Part shown: piece after piece, positions 1 through 6,842 of the stretch
Numbering within the stretch: the stretch's first letter is position 1
Layout of the letters: each line of letters begins with the position of its first letter
Source: Bordetella parapertussis
GTDB lineage: Bacteria > Pseudomonadota > Gammaproteobacteria > Burkholderiales > Burkholderiaceae_B
Reading direction: 5' to 3'
Assembly: GCA_945911685.1 (NCBI GenBank)
Contig: CAMEAW010000032.1
Span: 1-26,116 of the forward strand
DNA: 26,116 nucleotides
The notes under the pieces: generated by a model
Told to the model about the DNA's origin: nothing
The model's input: only the letters and a program-made list of their open reading frames with translations
Databases searched by the model: none
Position numbers and translations under genes: made by a program

Positions 1-101
1 CCCGCACGGCGGGCAATTTCTTGGGCATTGCGCGCCAACACCTTATAAGTGCCACCACCCACCACGCCTAAACCTAACAAACCAACTTTGATTGAATCCA
101 T
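1..101 (-). CDS. hom: Homoserine dehydrogenase, N-terminal fragment (cut by window edge)
   Basis: Only the first 33 or so codons are inside the window. Read on the minus strand from the ATG at 101-99 they give [20 protein letters not shown] and then a helix rich in Ala and Arg. This is the GxGxxG nucleotide-binding start typical of homoserine dehydrogenase, which reduces aspartate semialdehyde to homoserine for Thr and Met synthesis. The ATG shares one base with the stop of the upstream aminotransferase gene (TAATG), so the two are very probably translationally coupled in one operon. That an alaC-type gene lies directly before hom in Burkholderiales is recalled family context and supports the name. 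The rest of the protein cannot be judged here. Confidence 0.8.
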   Translation of the reverse strand, partial: MDSIKVGLLGLGVVGGGTYKVLARNAQEIARRA

Positions 102-1285
102 TACAGCAACCCGTCCTTGCGAAACATTTCTTTAATGCCGCGTACCGCCTGGCGGGTACGTTGCTCGTTTTCGATCAAGGCAAAGCGCACATACTCATCG
201 CCATAATCGCCAAAACCGATGCCTGGCGATACAGCAACCTTGGCATCTTCTAGGATACGCTTGGCAAATTCAAGCGAGCCTTTTGCTCGGTACGGCTTGG
301 GAATATGGGCCCAAACATACATTGAAGCCTTGGGGTTTTCAACCATCCAACCCGCCTCGTGCAGCCCTTTGACCAACACATCGCGACGGCTTTGGTATTT
401 TTGCACCACTTCAGTCACACAATCTTGTGGGCCATCGAGTGCTGCAATAGAGGCTACCTGAATCGGGGTGAAGGTACCGTAATCGTGATAGCTTTTAATA
501 CGCGCCAAGGCATTGACCAACTCGGCGTTGCCCACCATAAAGCCGACACGCCAACCCGCCATGTTGTAGCTTTTACTCATGGTAAAAAATTCTACTGCGA
601 CTTCGCGCGCACCTGGCACTTGCATGATCGACGGCGCCTGATAGCCATCAAAGCAGATGTCTGCGTAAGCCAAATCGTGTACCACGATGATGTTGTGCTC
701 GCGGGCGAGGGCCACGACGCGCTCGAAAAACGAAAGGTCAACACACTGTGCGGTGGGGTTGCTTGGAAACCCCAAAATCATCATCTTGGGTTTTGGGATG
801 GACTCCCGCACAGCGCGCTCGAGTTCTTGAAAAAAATCACTGCCTGGCGTCATGCACACCGAGCGGATATTGGCACCCGCAATCACTGCGCCATAAATAT
901 GAATGGGATAGCTGGGGTTTGGCACCAACACCGTGTCGCCTGCATCAAGCGTGGCTAGCATCAAATGGGCCAAACCCTCTTTTGAGCCGATCGTGACAAT
1001 CGCTTCAGAATCTGGATCGAATTGCACCTGATAACGACGAGCATACCAATCGGTAATAGCCTTGCGTAAGCGCGGTATCCCTTTCGACACCGAATAGCCA
1101 TGGGTGGTCGGACGCGACGCGGCCTCGACTAGTTTTTCGACGATATGGGGTGGGGTTGGACCATCAGGGTTACCCATCGACATGTCGATGATGTCTTCAC
1201 CACGATGACGCGCGGCCATCTTGAGTTCGGCCGTAATATTGAACACATAGGGCGGCAACCGCTCAATTCGGGGAAACCTCTTCAT
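101..1285 (-). CDS. alaC: AlaC-type pyridoxal-phosphate aminotransferase (alanine transaminase family)
   Basis: This 394-residue protein is a class I/II fold-type I aminotransferase. Visible landmarks are the substrate-side [10 protein letters not shown] (36-45), FPSNPT with Asn176, Asp204 that contacts the pyridine nitrogen (HDLAYAD), the PLP Lys238 in [10 protein letters not shown], and a C-terminal Arg in [10 protein letters not shown] for the substrate carboxylate. The opening [15 protein letters not shown] is characteristic of the AlaC group, which makes alanine from pyruvate with glutamate as donor. Exact substrate range is inferred; a related LL-diaminopimelate-type or methionine-type transaminase is the alternative. 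The stop overlaps the hom start, so it is the first visible gene of an amino-acid biosynthesis operon. The upstream gap to 1529 is shared with a divergent gene and holds repeated TGCGCT motifs. Confidence 0.85.
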   Translation of the reverse strand: MKRFPRIERLPPYVFNITAELKMAARHRGEDIIDMSMGNPDGPTPPHIVEKLVEAASRPTTHGYSVSKGIPRLRKAITDWYARRYQVQFDPDSEAIVTIGSKEGLAHLMLATLDAGDTVLVPNPSYPIHIYGAVIAGANIRSVCMTPGSDFFQELERAVRESIPKPKMMILGFPSNPTAQCVDLSFFERVVALAREHNIIVVHDLAYADICFDGYQAPSIMQVPGAREVAVEFFTMSKSYNMAGWRVGFMVGNAELVNALARIKSYHDYGTFTPIQVASIAALDGPQDCVTEVVQKYQSRRDVLVKGLHEAGWMVENPKASMYVWAHIPKPYRAKGSLEFAKRILEDAKVAVSPGIGFGDYGDEYVRFALIENEQRTRQAVRGIKEMFRKDGLL

Positions 1286-1529
1286 CGTACGTCCTTATCG
1301 GGGCTAGGCATTGCGCACAATGCGCTAAGTAATTCTGAGATATATTAGACCTTAAGTGCTCAGTTTGCGCTGCAGCAAAGCCCTCTAATCTAGCGCAACC
1401 TGCGCTGTCTCGCAAATCAAGCTAAAAAGTCATAAAAATTTCATCATTTTGTCTTGAAAACCCTTCGCCTTGCGCCACACAAACCCCAAGTGAGTGCGCT
1501 ATAGTCTATTGAACCTGCCGGAGTACTGA
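1286..1529. promoter_or_regulatory. Divergent intergenic region with clustered TGCGCT motifs
   Basis: This is the longest gene-free stretch in the window and separates divergent alaC and the DUF498 gene. The hexamer TGCGCT, or its complement AGCGCA, occurs at 1321-1326, 1366-1371, 1392-1397, 1401-1406 and 1495-1500. The copies at 1392-1406 form an inverted pair (AGCGCA ACC TGCGCT). Another inverted repeat, GCATTG CGCA CAATGC, lies at 1308-1323. A plausible plus-strand -10 box TATAGT (1500-1505) overlaps the last hexamer, but no good -35 box lies 16-18 bases upstream. The region must contain both promoters; the exact sites are not resolved. Confidence 0.4.
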
Positions 1530-1979
1530 TTGAAGCTTCACACAGATACCAACTCGGCAATGAATACCGTCACCGGTTACGGAAACGGTTTTGTCGAAAT
1601 CAATAAAGTTCGCTTTGACCACGCGATTGCCTTTGGCCCTCTGGGCGAAATTGCCCGCTGGTCTGCTTTAAGCCCCCTCGATATCTCGACCGACCTGCTG
1701 CTTGCCGCGGCCAGACTCAGCTTGGCGCCGCTCGACCCAATGGCGTTTCTTGAGGCCGAAGACGGCGGCATTCCGCAAGTGCTGGGCGACAAACCCGAAG
1801 TGCTGCTCATTGGCACAGGCACCAAACAAATGATGCTACCTCACCATGTTGTGGCGCCGCTTTTAAAAATTGGCGTGGGCGTCGAAAGCATGACGACGCA
1901 GGCGGCTGCCCGCACCTTTAATATCTTGATGGCCGAGGGCCGTCAGGTCATCGCAGCGTTGATTCCTGAGACAGAGTGA
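1530..1979 (+). CDS. Mth938/DUF498 family protein
   Basis: The 149-residue product matches the DUF498/Mth938-like family, small single-domain proteins related to mitochondrial complex I assembly factor NDUFAF3. Its bacterial function is not established. Supporting features are the N-terminus MKLHTDTNSAMNTVTGYG, the core LLIGTGTKQMML, and the C-terminal GVGVESMTTQAAARTFNILM. The start is TTG at 1530, chosen because GGAG (1520-1523) sits six bases upstream and because relatives begin with MKLH; the in-frame ATG at 1560 would remove the conserved beginning. One base separates its stop from the ATG of bcp (TGATATG), so the two are almost certainly co-translated. Confidence 0.82.
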   Translation: MKLHTDTNSAMNTVTGYGNGFVEINKVRFDHAIAFGPLGEIARWSALSPLDISTDLLLAAARLSLAPLDPMAFLEAEDGGIPQVLGDKPEVLLIGTGTKQMMLPHHVVAPLLKIGVGVESMTTQAAARTFNILMAEGRQVIAALIPETE

Positions 1980-1980
1980 T

Positions 1981-2472
1981 ATGACAACCACAAAAGCGAT
2001 CGTACCCAGTGACGACTTAATCGGCGCACCTGCCCCTGCCTTCACCGTTCAAAGCACCATCGGTCAAATTACGTTGCAGCAATGCCTGGGTCGTGCCGTC
2101 GTGCTGTACTTTTATCCTAAAGACAATACCCCAGGCTGCACCACCGAGACCGAAAATTTTCGCGATCTGCATGACACCTTTATGGCGGCTAACTGCGCCA
2201 TCGTAGGGGCTTCGCGCGATTCGTTAAAGTCTCACGAAAATTTCAGTAAAAAACTTGAATTACAGTTTCCGCTGATCGCAGACCCCGAAGAGGCGCTCTG
2301 CAATCTGTATGGCGTGATGAAACTCAAAAACATGTACGGCAAGCAGGTTCGCGGCATTGAGCGCAGCACGTTTTTGATTGACGCTCAGGGCAAGCTCGTA
2401 CGGGTATGGCGTGGCGTGAAAGTACCAGGCCACGCTCAAGAGGTGCTCGACGCTGTACGTGCTCTGGCGTAA
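1981..2472 (+). CDS. bcp: Thiol peroxiredoxin, BCP/PrxQ type
   Basis: This 163-residue cytoplasmic peroxiredoxin reduces hydrogen peroxide and organic hydroperoxides. The peroxidatic site PxxxTxxC is intact: Pro46, Thr50 and Cys53 in YPKDNTPGCTTE. The supporting Arg128 is in IERSTFLID. Position 58, five residues after the peroxidatic Cys where E. coli Bcp has its resolving Cys, is Glu. Other cysteines are 35, 72 and 107, so resolution may use another cysteine or an external thiol. Length is normal for the family. The start is fixed by the tight TGATATG junction with the DUF498 gene; its own Shine-Dalgarno is weak, which fits translational coupling. Confidence 0.93.
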   Translation: MTTTKAIVPSDDLIGAPAPAFTVQSTIGQITLQQCLGRAVVLYFYPKDNTPGCTTETENFRDLHDTFMAANCAIVGASRDSLKSHENFSKKLELQFPLIADPEEALCNLYGVMKLKNMYGKQVRGIERSTFLIDAQGKLVRVWRGVKVPGHAQEVLDAVRALA

Positions 2473-2511
2473 AAACATCTTTTCATCTTGTTTTGCGCCG
2501 AGGTACCCAGC

Positions 2512-2579
2512 TCTTTGAAATGCTTTGTTCTTTGAAATGCTTTGTACTTTGAAATGCTTTGTTCTTTGAAATGCTTTGT
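2512..2579. repeat. 17-bp tandem repeat, four copies
   Basis: Four head-to-tail copies of TCTTTGAAATGCTTTGT lie at 2512-2528, 2529-2545, 2546-2562 and 2563-2579. The only difference is A for T at the first base of copy three. The array lies between the bcp stop (2472) and the phoH start (2636). The period of 17 is not a multiple of three and I see no coding role. Degenerate similarity continues for a short way after the array. Near-identity of the copies suggests recent expansion by slippage. Confidence 0.93.
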
Positions 2580-2635
2580 GCAATGAAGTGTGCTGCTCTT
2601 TGTTTCTTTAATCGCTTTTCTGGGGATTACCTTTT

Positions 2636-4366
2636 ATGCCATTACCGAAGCTGCCGACACGTCCAGCCGCCATTTTGGATCTCAGCACGATCGAGCGTCC
2701 TACAAAAGCCACCACGCAGCAAATCGAAGAGATACAGCCCGAGTTAGATGGCATTACGAGCACGCCTGCGTTATTGCACAAACCGATCGAAGCGCCAACG
2801 GCTCGACCTGCCGTGCCAATGTTCGTGCCAGGTAATGCCACGGTGCTAGACATCCAAGCGCGAAGCACGGGTGCAAGTAAAGCGGCTCCTGCTAAAAAAC
2901 CCGCTACACCAAGCCCGTCCCGCAACAACAAGCGCGCTGGCAGCAAAGCTTCGAATTCGGGTATCGCCAAACTGTTCGTGCTTGACACCAACGTTTTATT
3001 GCATGACCCGAGCTCGCTCTTTAGGTTCGAAGAGCACGATGTATTTTTGCCAATGATGACGCTCGAAGAGCTAGATCATCAAAAGAAAGGCATGACTGAA
3101 GTGGCACGTAACGCCCGCCAGGTCAGTCGTTCGCTTGACACACTCGTCGGCGATCACACTAAGCTTGATGAAGGGTTGCCGCTTGATGGGTTAGGCCACA
3201 AAGATGCCACGGGCCGCCTGTACTTTCAAACTAAAGCGATGTCTGGCACCCTGCCCGCAGATCTACCAATGGGTAAAGCCGACAATCAAATTTTAAGTGT
3301 GGTGCGTTCACTGCAAGAGCAGTTCGCGACGCGCGAAGTGGTACTGGTATCCAAAGATATCAACATGCGCTTAAAGGCACGCGCACTGGCGATGGCCGCT
3401 GAAGACTACTTCAATGACCACGTACTCGAAGATTCAGATTTACTCTACACCGGCGTGCTGCAACTGCCAGAAAACTTTTGGAACAAACACGGCAAAGGTG
3501 TTGAGTCGTGGCAACAAGGGGGCATTACTTTTTATCGGATTAATGGCCCGCTGTGCAGCCAGTTCATGATCAATCAGTTCGTGTACTTTGAAGGCCCGAT
3601 GCCGCTCTACGCGCAAGTGCGTGAGGTCAACGGCAAAACCGCAGTACTCGCCACCTTGCGCGATTACACACATGGCAAAAACAACGTCTGGGGTGTCACG
3701 TCACGCAATCGCGAGCAAAACTTTGCGATGAATCTGTTGATGAATCCTGAATGTGACTTTGTGTCTTTGCTGGGCCAGGCAGGCACTGGCAAAACGCTGA
3801 TGACGCTTGCCGCAGGGCTGGCACAGGTGCTTGAAACCAAGCGCTACACCGAGATCATCATGACACGTGTGACGGTGCCAGTGGGCGAGGACATCGGCTT
3901 TTTACCCGGCACCGAAGAAGAAAAAATGATGCCGTGGATGGGCGCACTTGAAGATAATCTTGACGTGCTGAACATGGGCGAGACCGAAGGTGGTGGTGCC
4001 ACCAGCAACACGCACGGTAATGAGTGGGGTCGCGCGGCCACCATGGAGCTGATTCGTTCAAAAATCAAAGTCAAGTCTTTGAACTTTATGCGCGGGCGCA
4101 CGTTTTTAAACAAGTACCTCATCATCGATGAGGCGCAAAACCTGACGCCCAAACAAATGAAAACGCTCATCACGCGCGCGGGGCCTGGCACTAAGGTGGT
4201 TTGCTTAGGCAATATCGCGCAGATCGATACCCCTTACCTGACTGAGGGCAGCTCTGGCCTGACCTTTGTGGTGGATCGTTTCAAAGGCTGGCCACACGCC
4301 GGACACGTCACGTTGCAGCGCGGCGAGCGCTCGCGCTTAGCTGACTATGCGGGCGAGGTTCTTTAA
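2636..4366 (+). CDS. phoH: PhoH family protein with PIN domain (PIN-PhoH ATPase)
   Basis: The 576-residue protein joins a PIN nuclease-like domain to a PhoH P-loop ATPase, an arrangement linked to RNA unwinding and cleavage in other bacteria. Residues 1-110 are a Pro/Ala/Lys-rich, probably disordered leader. The PIN domain begins at about 112 (KLFVLDTNVLLHD) with acidic residues Asp117, Glu144 and Glu145, and a further Asp in VSKDINMR. Walker A GQAGTGKT is 380-387 and Walker B LIIDEAQN centres on Asp498. The ATG at 2636 is preceded by GGGGA nine bases upstream. It lies 163 bases after bcp, with a 17-bp tandem repeat in the gap. Cellular role in this organism is inferred only from the domains; the historical phosphate-starvation link need not apply. 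Confidence 0.93.
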   Translation: MPLPKLPTRPAAILDLSTIERPTKATTQQIEEIQPELDGITSTPALLHKPIEAPTARPAVPMFVPGNATVLDIQARSTGASKAAPAKKPATPSPSRNNKRAGSKASNSGIAKLFVLDTNVLLHDPSSLFRFEEHDVFLPMMTLEELDHQKKGMTEVARNARQVSRSLDTLVGDHTKLDEGLPLDGLGHKDATGRLYFQTKAMSGTLPADLPMGKADNQILSVVRSLQEQFATREVVLVSKDINMRLKARALAMAAEDYFNDHVLEDSDLLYTGVLQLPENFWNKHGKGVESWQQGGITFYRINGPLCSQFMINQFVYFEGPMPLYAQVREVNGKTAVLATLRDYTHGKNNVWGVTSRNREQNFAMNLLMNPECDFVSLLGQAGTGKTLMTLAAGLAQVLETKRYTEIIMTRVTVPVGEDIGFLPGTEEEKMMPWMGALEDNLDVLNMGETEGGGATSNTHGNEWGRAATMELIRSKIKVKSLNFMRGRTFLNKYLIIDEAQNLTPKQMKTLITRAGPGTKVVCLGNIAQIDTPYLTEGSSGLTFVVDRFKGWPHAGHVTLQRGERSRLADYAGEVL

Positions 4367-4374
4367 GAACGTGT

Positions 4375-4436
4375 CACCCTAGTCGCCTTGACTGGGGCGT
4401 TCGTCACACAGGTAACAAGTCGTCAAGGCTAGGGTG
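4375..4436. promoter_or_regulatory. Large interrupted inverted repeat after phoH
   Basis: The left arm CACCCTAG TCG CCTTGAC (4375-4392) pairs with the right arm GTCAAGGCTAGGGTG (4422-4436). All 15 bases of the right arm are matched and the left arm has a three-base bulge (TCG). The loop is 29 bases. It starts nine bases after the phoH stop and ends 64 bases before pdxA. No T-run follows, so it does not look like a standard intrinsic terminator. It could be an mRNA 3'-end stabiliser, a processing site or a protein-binding site. Confidence 0.7.
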
Positions 4437-4500
4437 CGATACTCTAAGTACACAGCGCTGCATTCGCTAATCAAATGCAGCAATTTTAAACAACACAATC

Positions 4501-5526
4501 ATGACTCTTTGCTCGACACCTTCCACCCTGACTGCCCCTCTGGCGCTCACGCTCGGGGATGCGGCTGGCATTGGCCCTGAGATCGTTGTCAAACTTCACG
4601 TGGCGGGTCTGCCAGCACCCTGCGTGGTGTACGGCGATGCGGGGGCTCTGCGGCGCGCCTGTATCGCGCTCAACGCGCCTCTGCACATTGTTGAGCTGGT
4701 GGATGTCAGTGCGTTCAATACTTACGCTGACAAGGCAGGATGCCTGTTTGTGCACCCCACATCCCCCGCCTTACCCGTCGACTTACCTTTAGGGCGTGTT
4801 GATGCGCGCGCAGGTCAAGCGGCCTACGATGCGCTGTGTTGCGCGATCGACGATGCGATGCTTGGCAAAGTCAGTGCAATCGTCACAGCGCCTCTGAATA
4901 AAGAGGCCATGCATGCGGCGGGGTTTGATTTTCCGGGGCATACCGAGATCCTTGCGCAACGCTCTGGAACACCGCACGTTGCGATGATGCTCGTGAATGA
5001 TCAACTGCGCGTCATCTTAGCCACGATCCACATCGCGTTGTCTGAGGTCTCACCCACACTGACGCAAGAGCTTGAATTACGCACGATCGAACTTGCACAA
5101 CAAGCTTGCCAGGCGATGGGTATTGCCTCACCGCGCATTGGTGTCGCGGGTTTAAATCCACACGCAGGCGAACGCGGCAAATTTGGCCGCGAAGATCTTG
5201 AGATCATCGCACCCGCGATCGCAAAGGCGCAGGCCCAAGGGATTCATGCCTCAGGCCCTTGGCCCGGCGACACCCTTTTTATGCGCGCACGTAATGGTGA
5301 GTTTGATATTTGTGTGGCGCAATATCACGATCAGGGTCTGATCCCAATCAAGTATCTGGGCATTGATCAAGGGGTCAATATCACCGTGGGGCTGCCCTTT
5401 GTACGCACAAGTGTCGACCATGGCACTGCTTTTGATATTGCCGGCAAAGGGGTGGCCGACCCCTCTTCGCTGCGCGAAGCCTTCACGCTGGCCTTAAGTA
5501 TGCTGGCTAAGAAAAATAAGGGTTAA
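4501..5526 (+). CDS. pdxA: 4-hydroxythreonine-4-phosphate dehydrogenase
   Basis: PdxA oxidises 4-phosphohydroxy-L-threonine in the DXP-dependent pathway to pyridoxal 5'-phosphate. The 341 residues are close to the usual length. Visible motifs are LTLGDAAGIGPE (17-27, where most relatives have GDPAGIGPE), PGHTEILA (145-152), and three metal-binding histidines: His177 (ATIHIAL), His221 (NPHAGE) and His276 (YHDQGL). VGLPFVRTSVDHGTAFDIAG follows near 296-315. The Shine-Dalgarno before the ATG at 4501 is poor, but no better in-frame start precedes the conserved block. In many beta- and gamma-proteobacteria pdxA sits with surA and ksgA; here it stands alone between phoH and pbpG. Its activity would depend on PLP pathway input from dxs, which is also in this window. 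A PdxA2-type paralog is possible. Confidence 0.93.
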   Translation: MTLCSTPSTLTAPLALTLGDAAGIGPEIVVKLHVAGLPAPCVVYGDAGALRRACIALNAPLHIVELVDVSAFNTYADKAGCLFVHPTSPALPVDLPLGRVDARAGQAAYDALCCAIDDAMLGKVSAIVTAPLNKEAMHAAGFDFPGHTEILAQRSGTPHVAMMLVNDQLRVILATIHIALSEVSPTLTQELELRTIELAQQACQAMGIASPRIGVAGLNPHAGERGKFGREDLEIIAPAIAKAQAQGIHASGPWPGDTLFMRARNGEFDICVAQYHDQGLIPIKYLGIDQGVNITVGLPFVRTSVDHGTAFDIAGKGVADPSSLREAFTLALSMLAKKNKG

Positions 5527-5602
5527 CCCTTTCTCTTGAGCCATCTCAATAAAAATTTAGCCTATTCAAGTAGAAAACTGGTTTAAGTATCAAAGCTAAG
5601 TA

Positions 5603-5642
5603 TATAATTTGCATAGTTTTTATACTCTGCAAGGCGCTTAGG
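5603..5642 (+). promoter_or_regulatory. Candidate -10 box and ribosome-binding site for pbpG
   Basis: A perfect TATAAT stands at 5603-5608 in the AT-rich gap after pdxA. The region 15-18 bases upstream gives at best a weak -35 match (TTTAAG, 5582-5587, spacing 15). A second -10-like TATACT is at 5621-5626. The ribosome-binding site AAGG (5631-5634) lies eight bases before the ATG. A promoter of its own for pbpG is likely, but the start site is uncertain. Confidence 0.4.
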
Positions 5643-6842
5643 ATGTTTTTAAAGTTTAATTTATCCTGTAGAAAATCGTGGCTGCAATACTTGGTCAGCC
5701 TAAGTTTGGTCTTTGGCGGTTCACCACTGCTTGCACAAACCGCCGCGACTACTGCTGACAGCGCGACCAAAAAGCCGGCTGCCACCTCGCCCAGCAGCAC
5801 CAAAACCAAGAAAAAAACAAGCAGTAAAAAAACCACTAAAAAAGTCGTCGCCCCCTCGGGTACCCCCCAAGGCAGCCGCTCGGTCGCTGACGCAACGAAT
5901 AAGCCCTCGACAAAGGCCAACTCAAGTGCCTTGAAATCGTCGAGCGTCAAGCCCTCAACGGCCACGCGCGCGCGCACGACAGCAGGCGTTGCCGCAGTAG
6001 GTGTAGTGGCCGCAGGTTCGATCAGCGCGGTGCGCTCGAACGTTGTGCTGGTGCAAGACCTCAGCAGCAACACCACCTTGTTTTCGCGCAATGACGACGT
6101 GGCGCGCCCCATTGCCTCGATCACAAAACTGATGACAGCGATTGTGATTGTCGATGCGAATCAATCGATGAGCGACATCATCGAGGTGACAAGCAGCGAC
6201 GTGGATACCGTTAAACACAGTCGCTCGCGTTTGCCAGTGGGTACCAAGCTTTCGCGTGGTGACATGATGCACTTAGCATTGATGTCTTCTGAGAATCGTG
6301 CGGCTAATGCGCTGGGTCGACACTACCCTGGCGGCATGAGCGCTTTTGTCGCTGCCATGAATAGCAAAGCCAAACAACTTGGCATGACGCAAAGCCGTTT
6401 TGTCGAGCCCACCGGATTATCGAGTGAAAACGTCGCGAGCCCACGCGACTTAGTCAAGCTCTTACAGGCCTCGGCCGCGCGCCCTGCCATTCGGCACTAC
6501 ACGACAGACGAGCAGCACGAAGTGCGCTCAAGTGGGCATGCCACGTTATTTCGTAATACCAACATGTTGGTGATGAACCCAACGTGGGATATCAAGGTTT
6601 CTAAAACCGGCTATATCAACGAGGCGGGGCAATGCCTGGTGATGCTGGCGCGCATCAATAACCGCGACATGGCAATCATTTTGCTCAACGCTGATGGCAA
6701 AGGCACGCGGGTGGGTGACGCAGTCAAAATTAAGCAGTGGGTGCAACAGACGCAGGTCGTGGTTGGCCTTGACAGCGCAAAGACTCAAATCGTGGCAGGG
6801 ATTGACAGTGCACAGACGCGAGAGAGTCTGCTGCTTCAATAA
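5643..6842 (+). CDS. pbpG: Penicillin-binding D-alanyl-D-alanine endopeptidase/carboxypeptidase (PBP7-like)
   Basis: This 399-residue periplasmic serine peptidase hydrolyses D-Ala cross-links or termini in peptidoglycan. The three active-site motifs of the S11 family are complete: SITK (Ser159 and Lys162), SEN (216-218) and KTG (321-323). A signal peptide is clear: positive residues to 11, a hydrophobic stretch 13-29, and probable cleavage after about Ala31. Residues 38-112 are an unusual Lys/Thr/Ser/Ala-rich linker with runs such as KTKKKTSSKKTTKK, which could bind the anionic wall or membrane. The C-terminus carries a short imperfect repeat (VGLDSAKTQIV then AGIDSAQTRES). Its last seven bases overlap the tail of convergent dnaB. 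Endopeptidase rather than carboxypeptidase activity is inferred from PbpG similarity. Confidence 0.9.
   Translation: MFLKFNLSCRKSWLQYLVSLSLVFGGSPLLAQTAATTADSATKKPAATSPSSTKTKKKTSSKKTTKKVVAPSGTPQGSRSVADATNKPSTKANSSALKSSSVKPSTATRARTTAGVAAVGVVAAGSISAVRSNVVLVQDLSSNTTLFSRNDDVARPIASITKLMTAIVIVDANQSMSDIIEVTSSDVDTVKHSRSRLPVGTKLSRGDMMHLALMSSENRAANALGRHYPGGMSAFVAAMNSKAKQLGMTQSRFVEPTGLSSENVASPRDLVKLLQASAARPAIRHYTTDEQHEVRSSGHATLFRNTNMLVMNPTWDIKVSKTGYINEAGQCLVMLARINNRDMAIILLNADGKGTRVGDAVKIKQWVQQTQVVVGLDSAKTQIVAGIDSAQTRESLLLQ

Noticed and set aside
1453..1459. CTTGAAA resembling a heat-shock sigma factor -35 box
   Set aside because: No CCCCAT-type -10 box lies at the required distance, so a sigma-32 promoter is not supported.
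5518..5531. Palindrome AAGGGTTAACCCTT over the pdxA stop codon
   Set aside because: It has no loop or T-run suitable for a terminator and is short enough to be chance.
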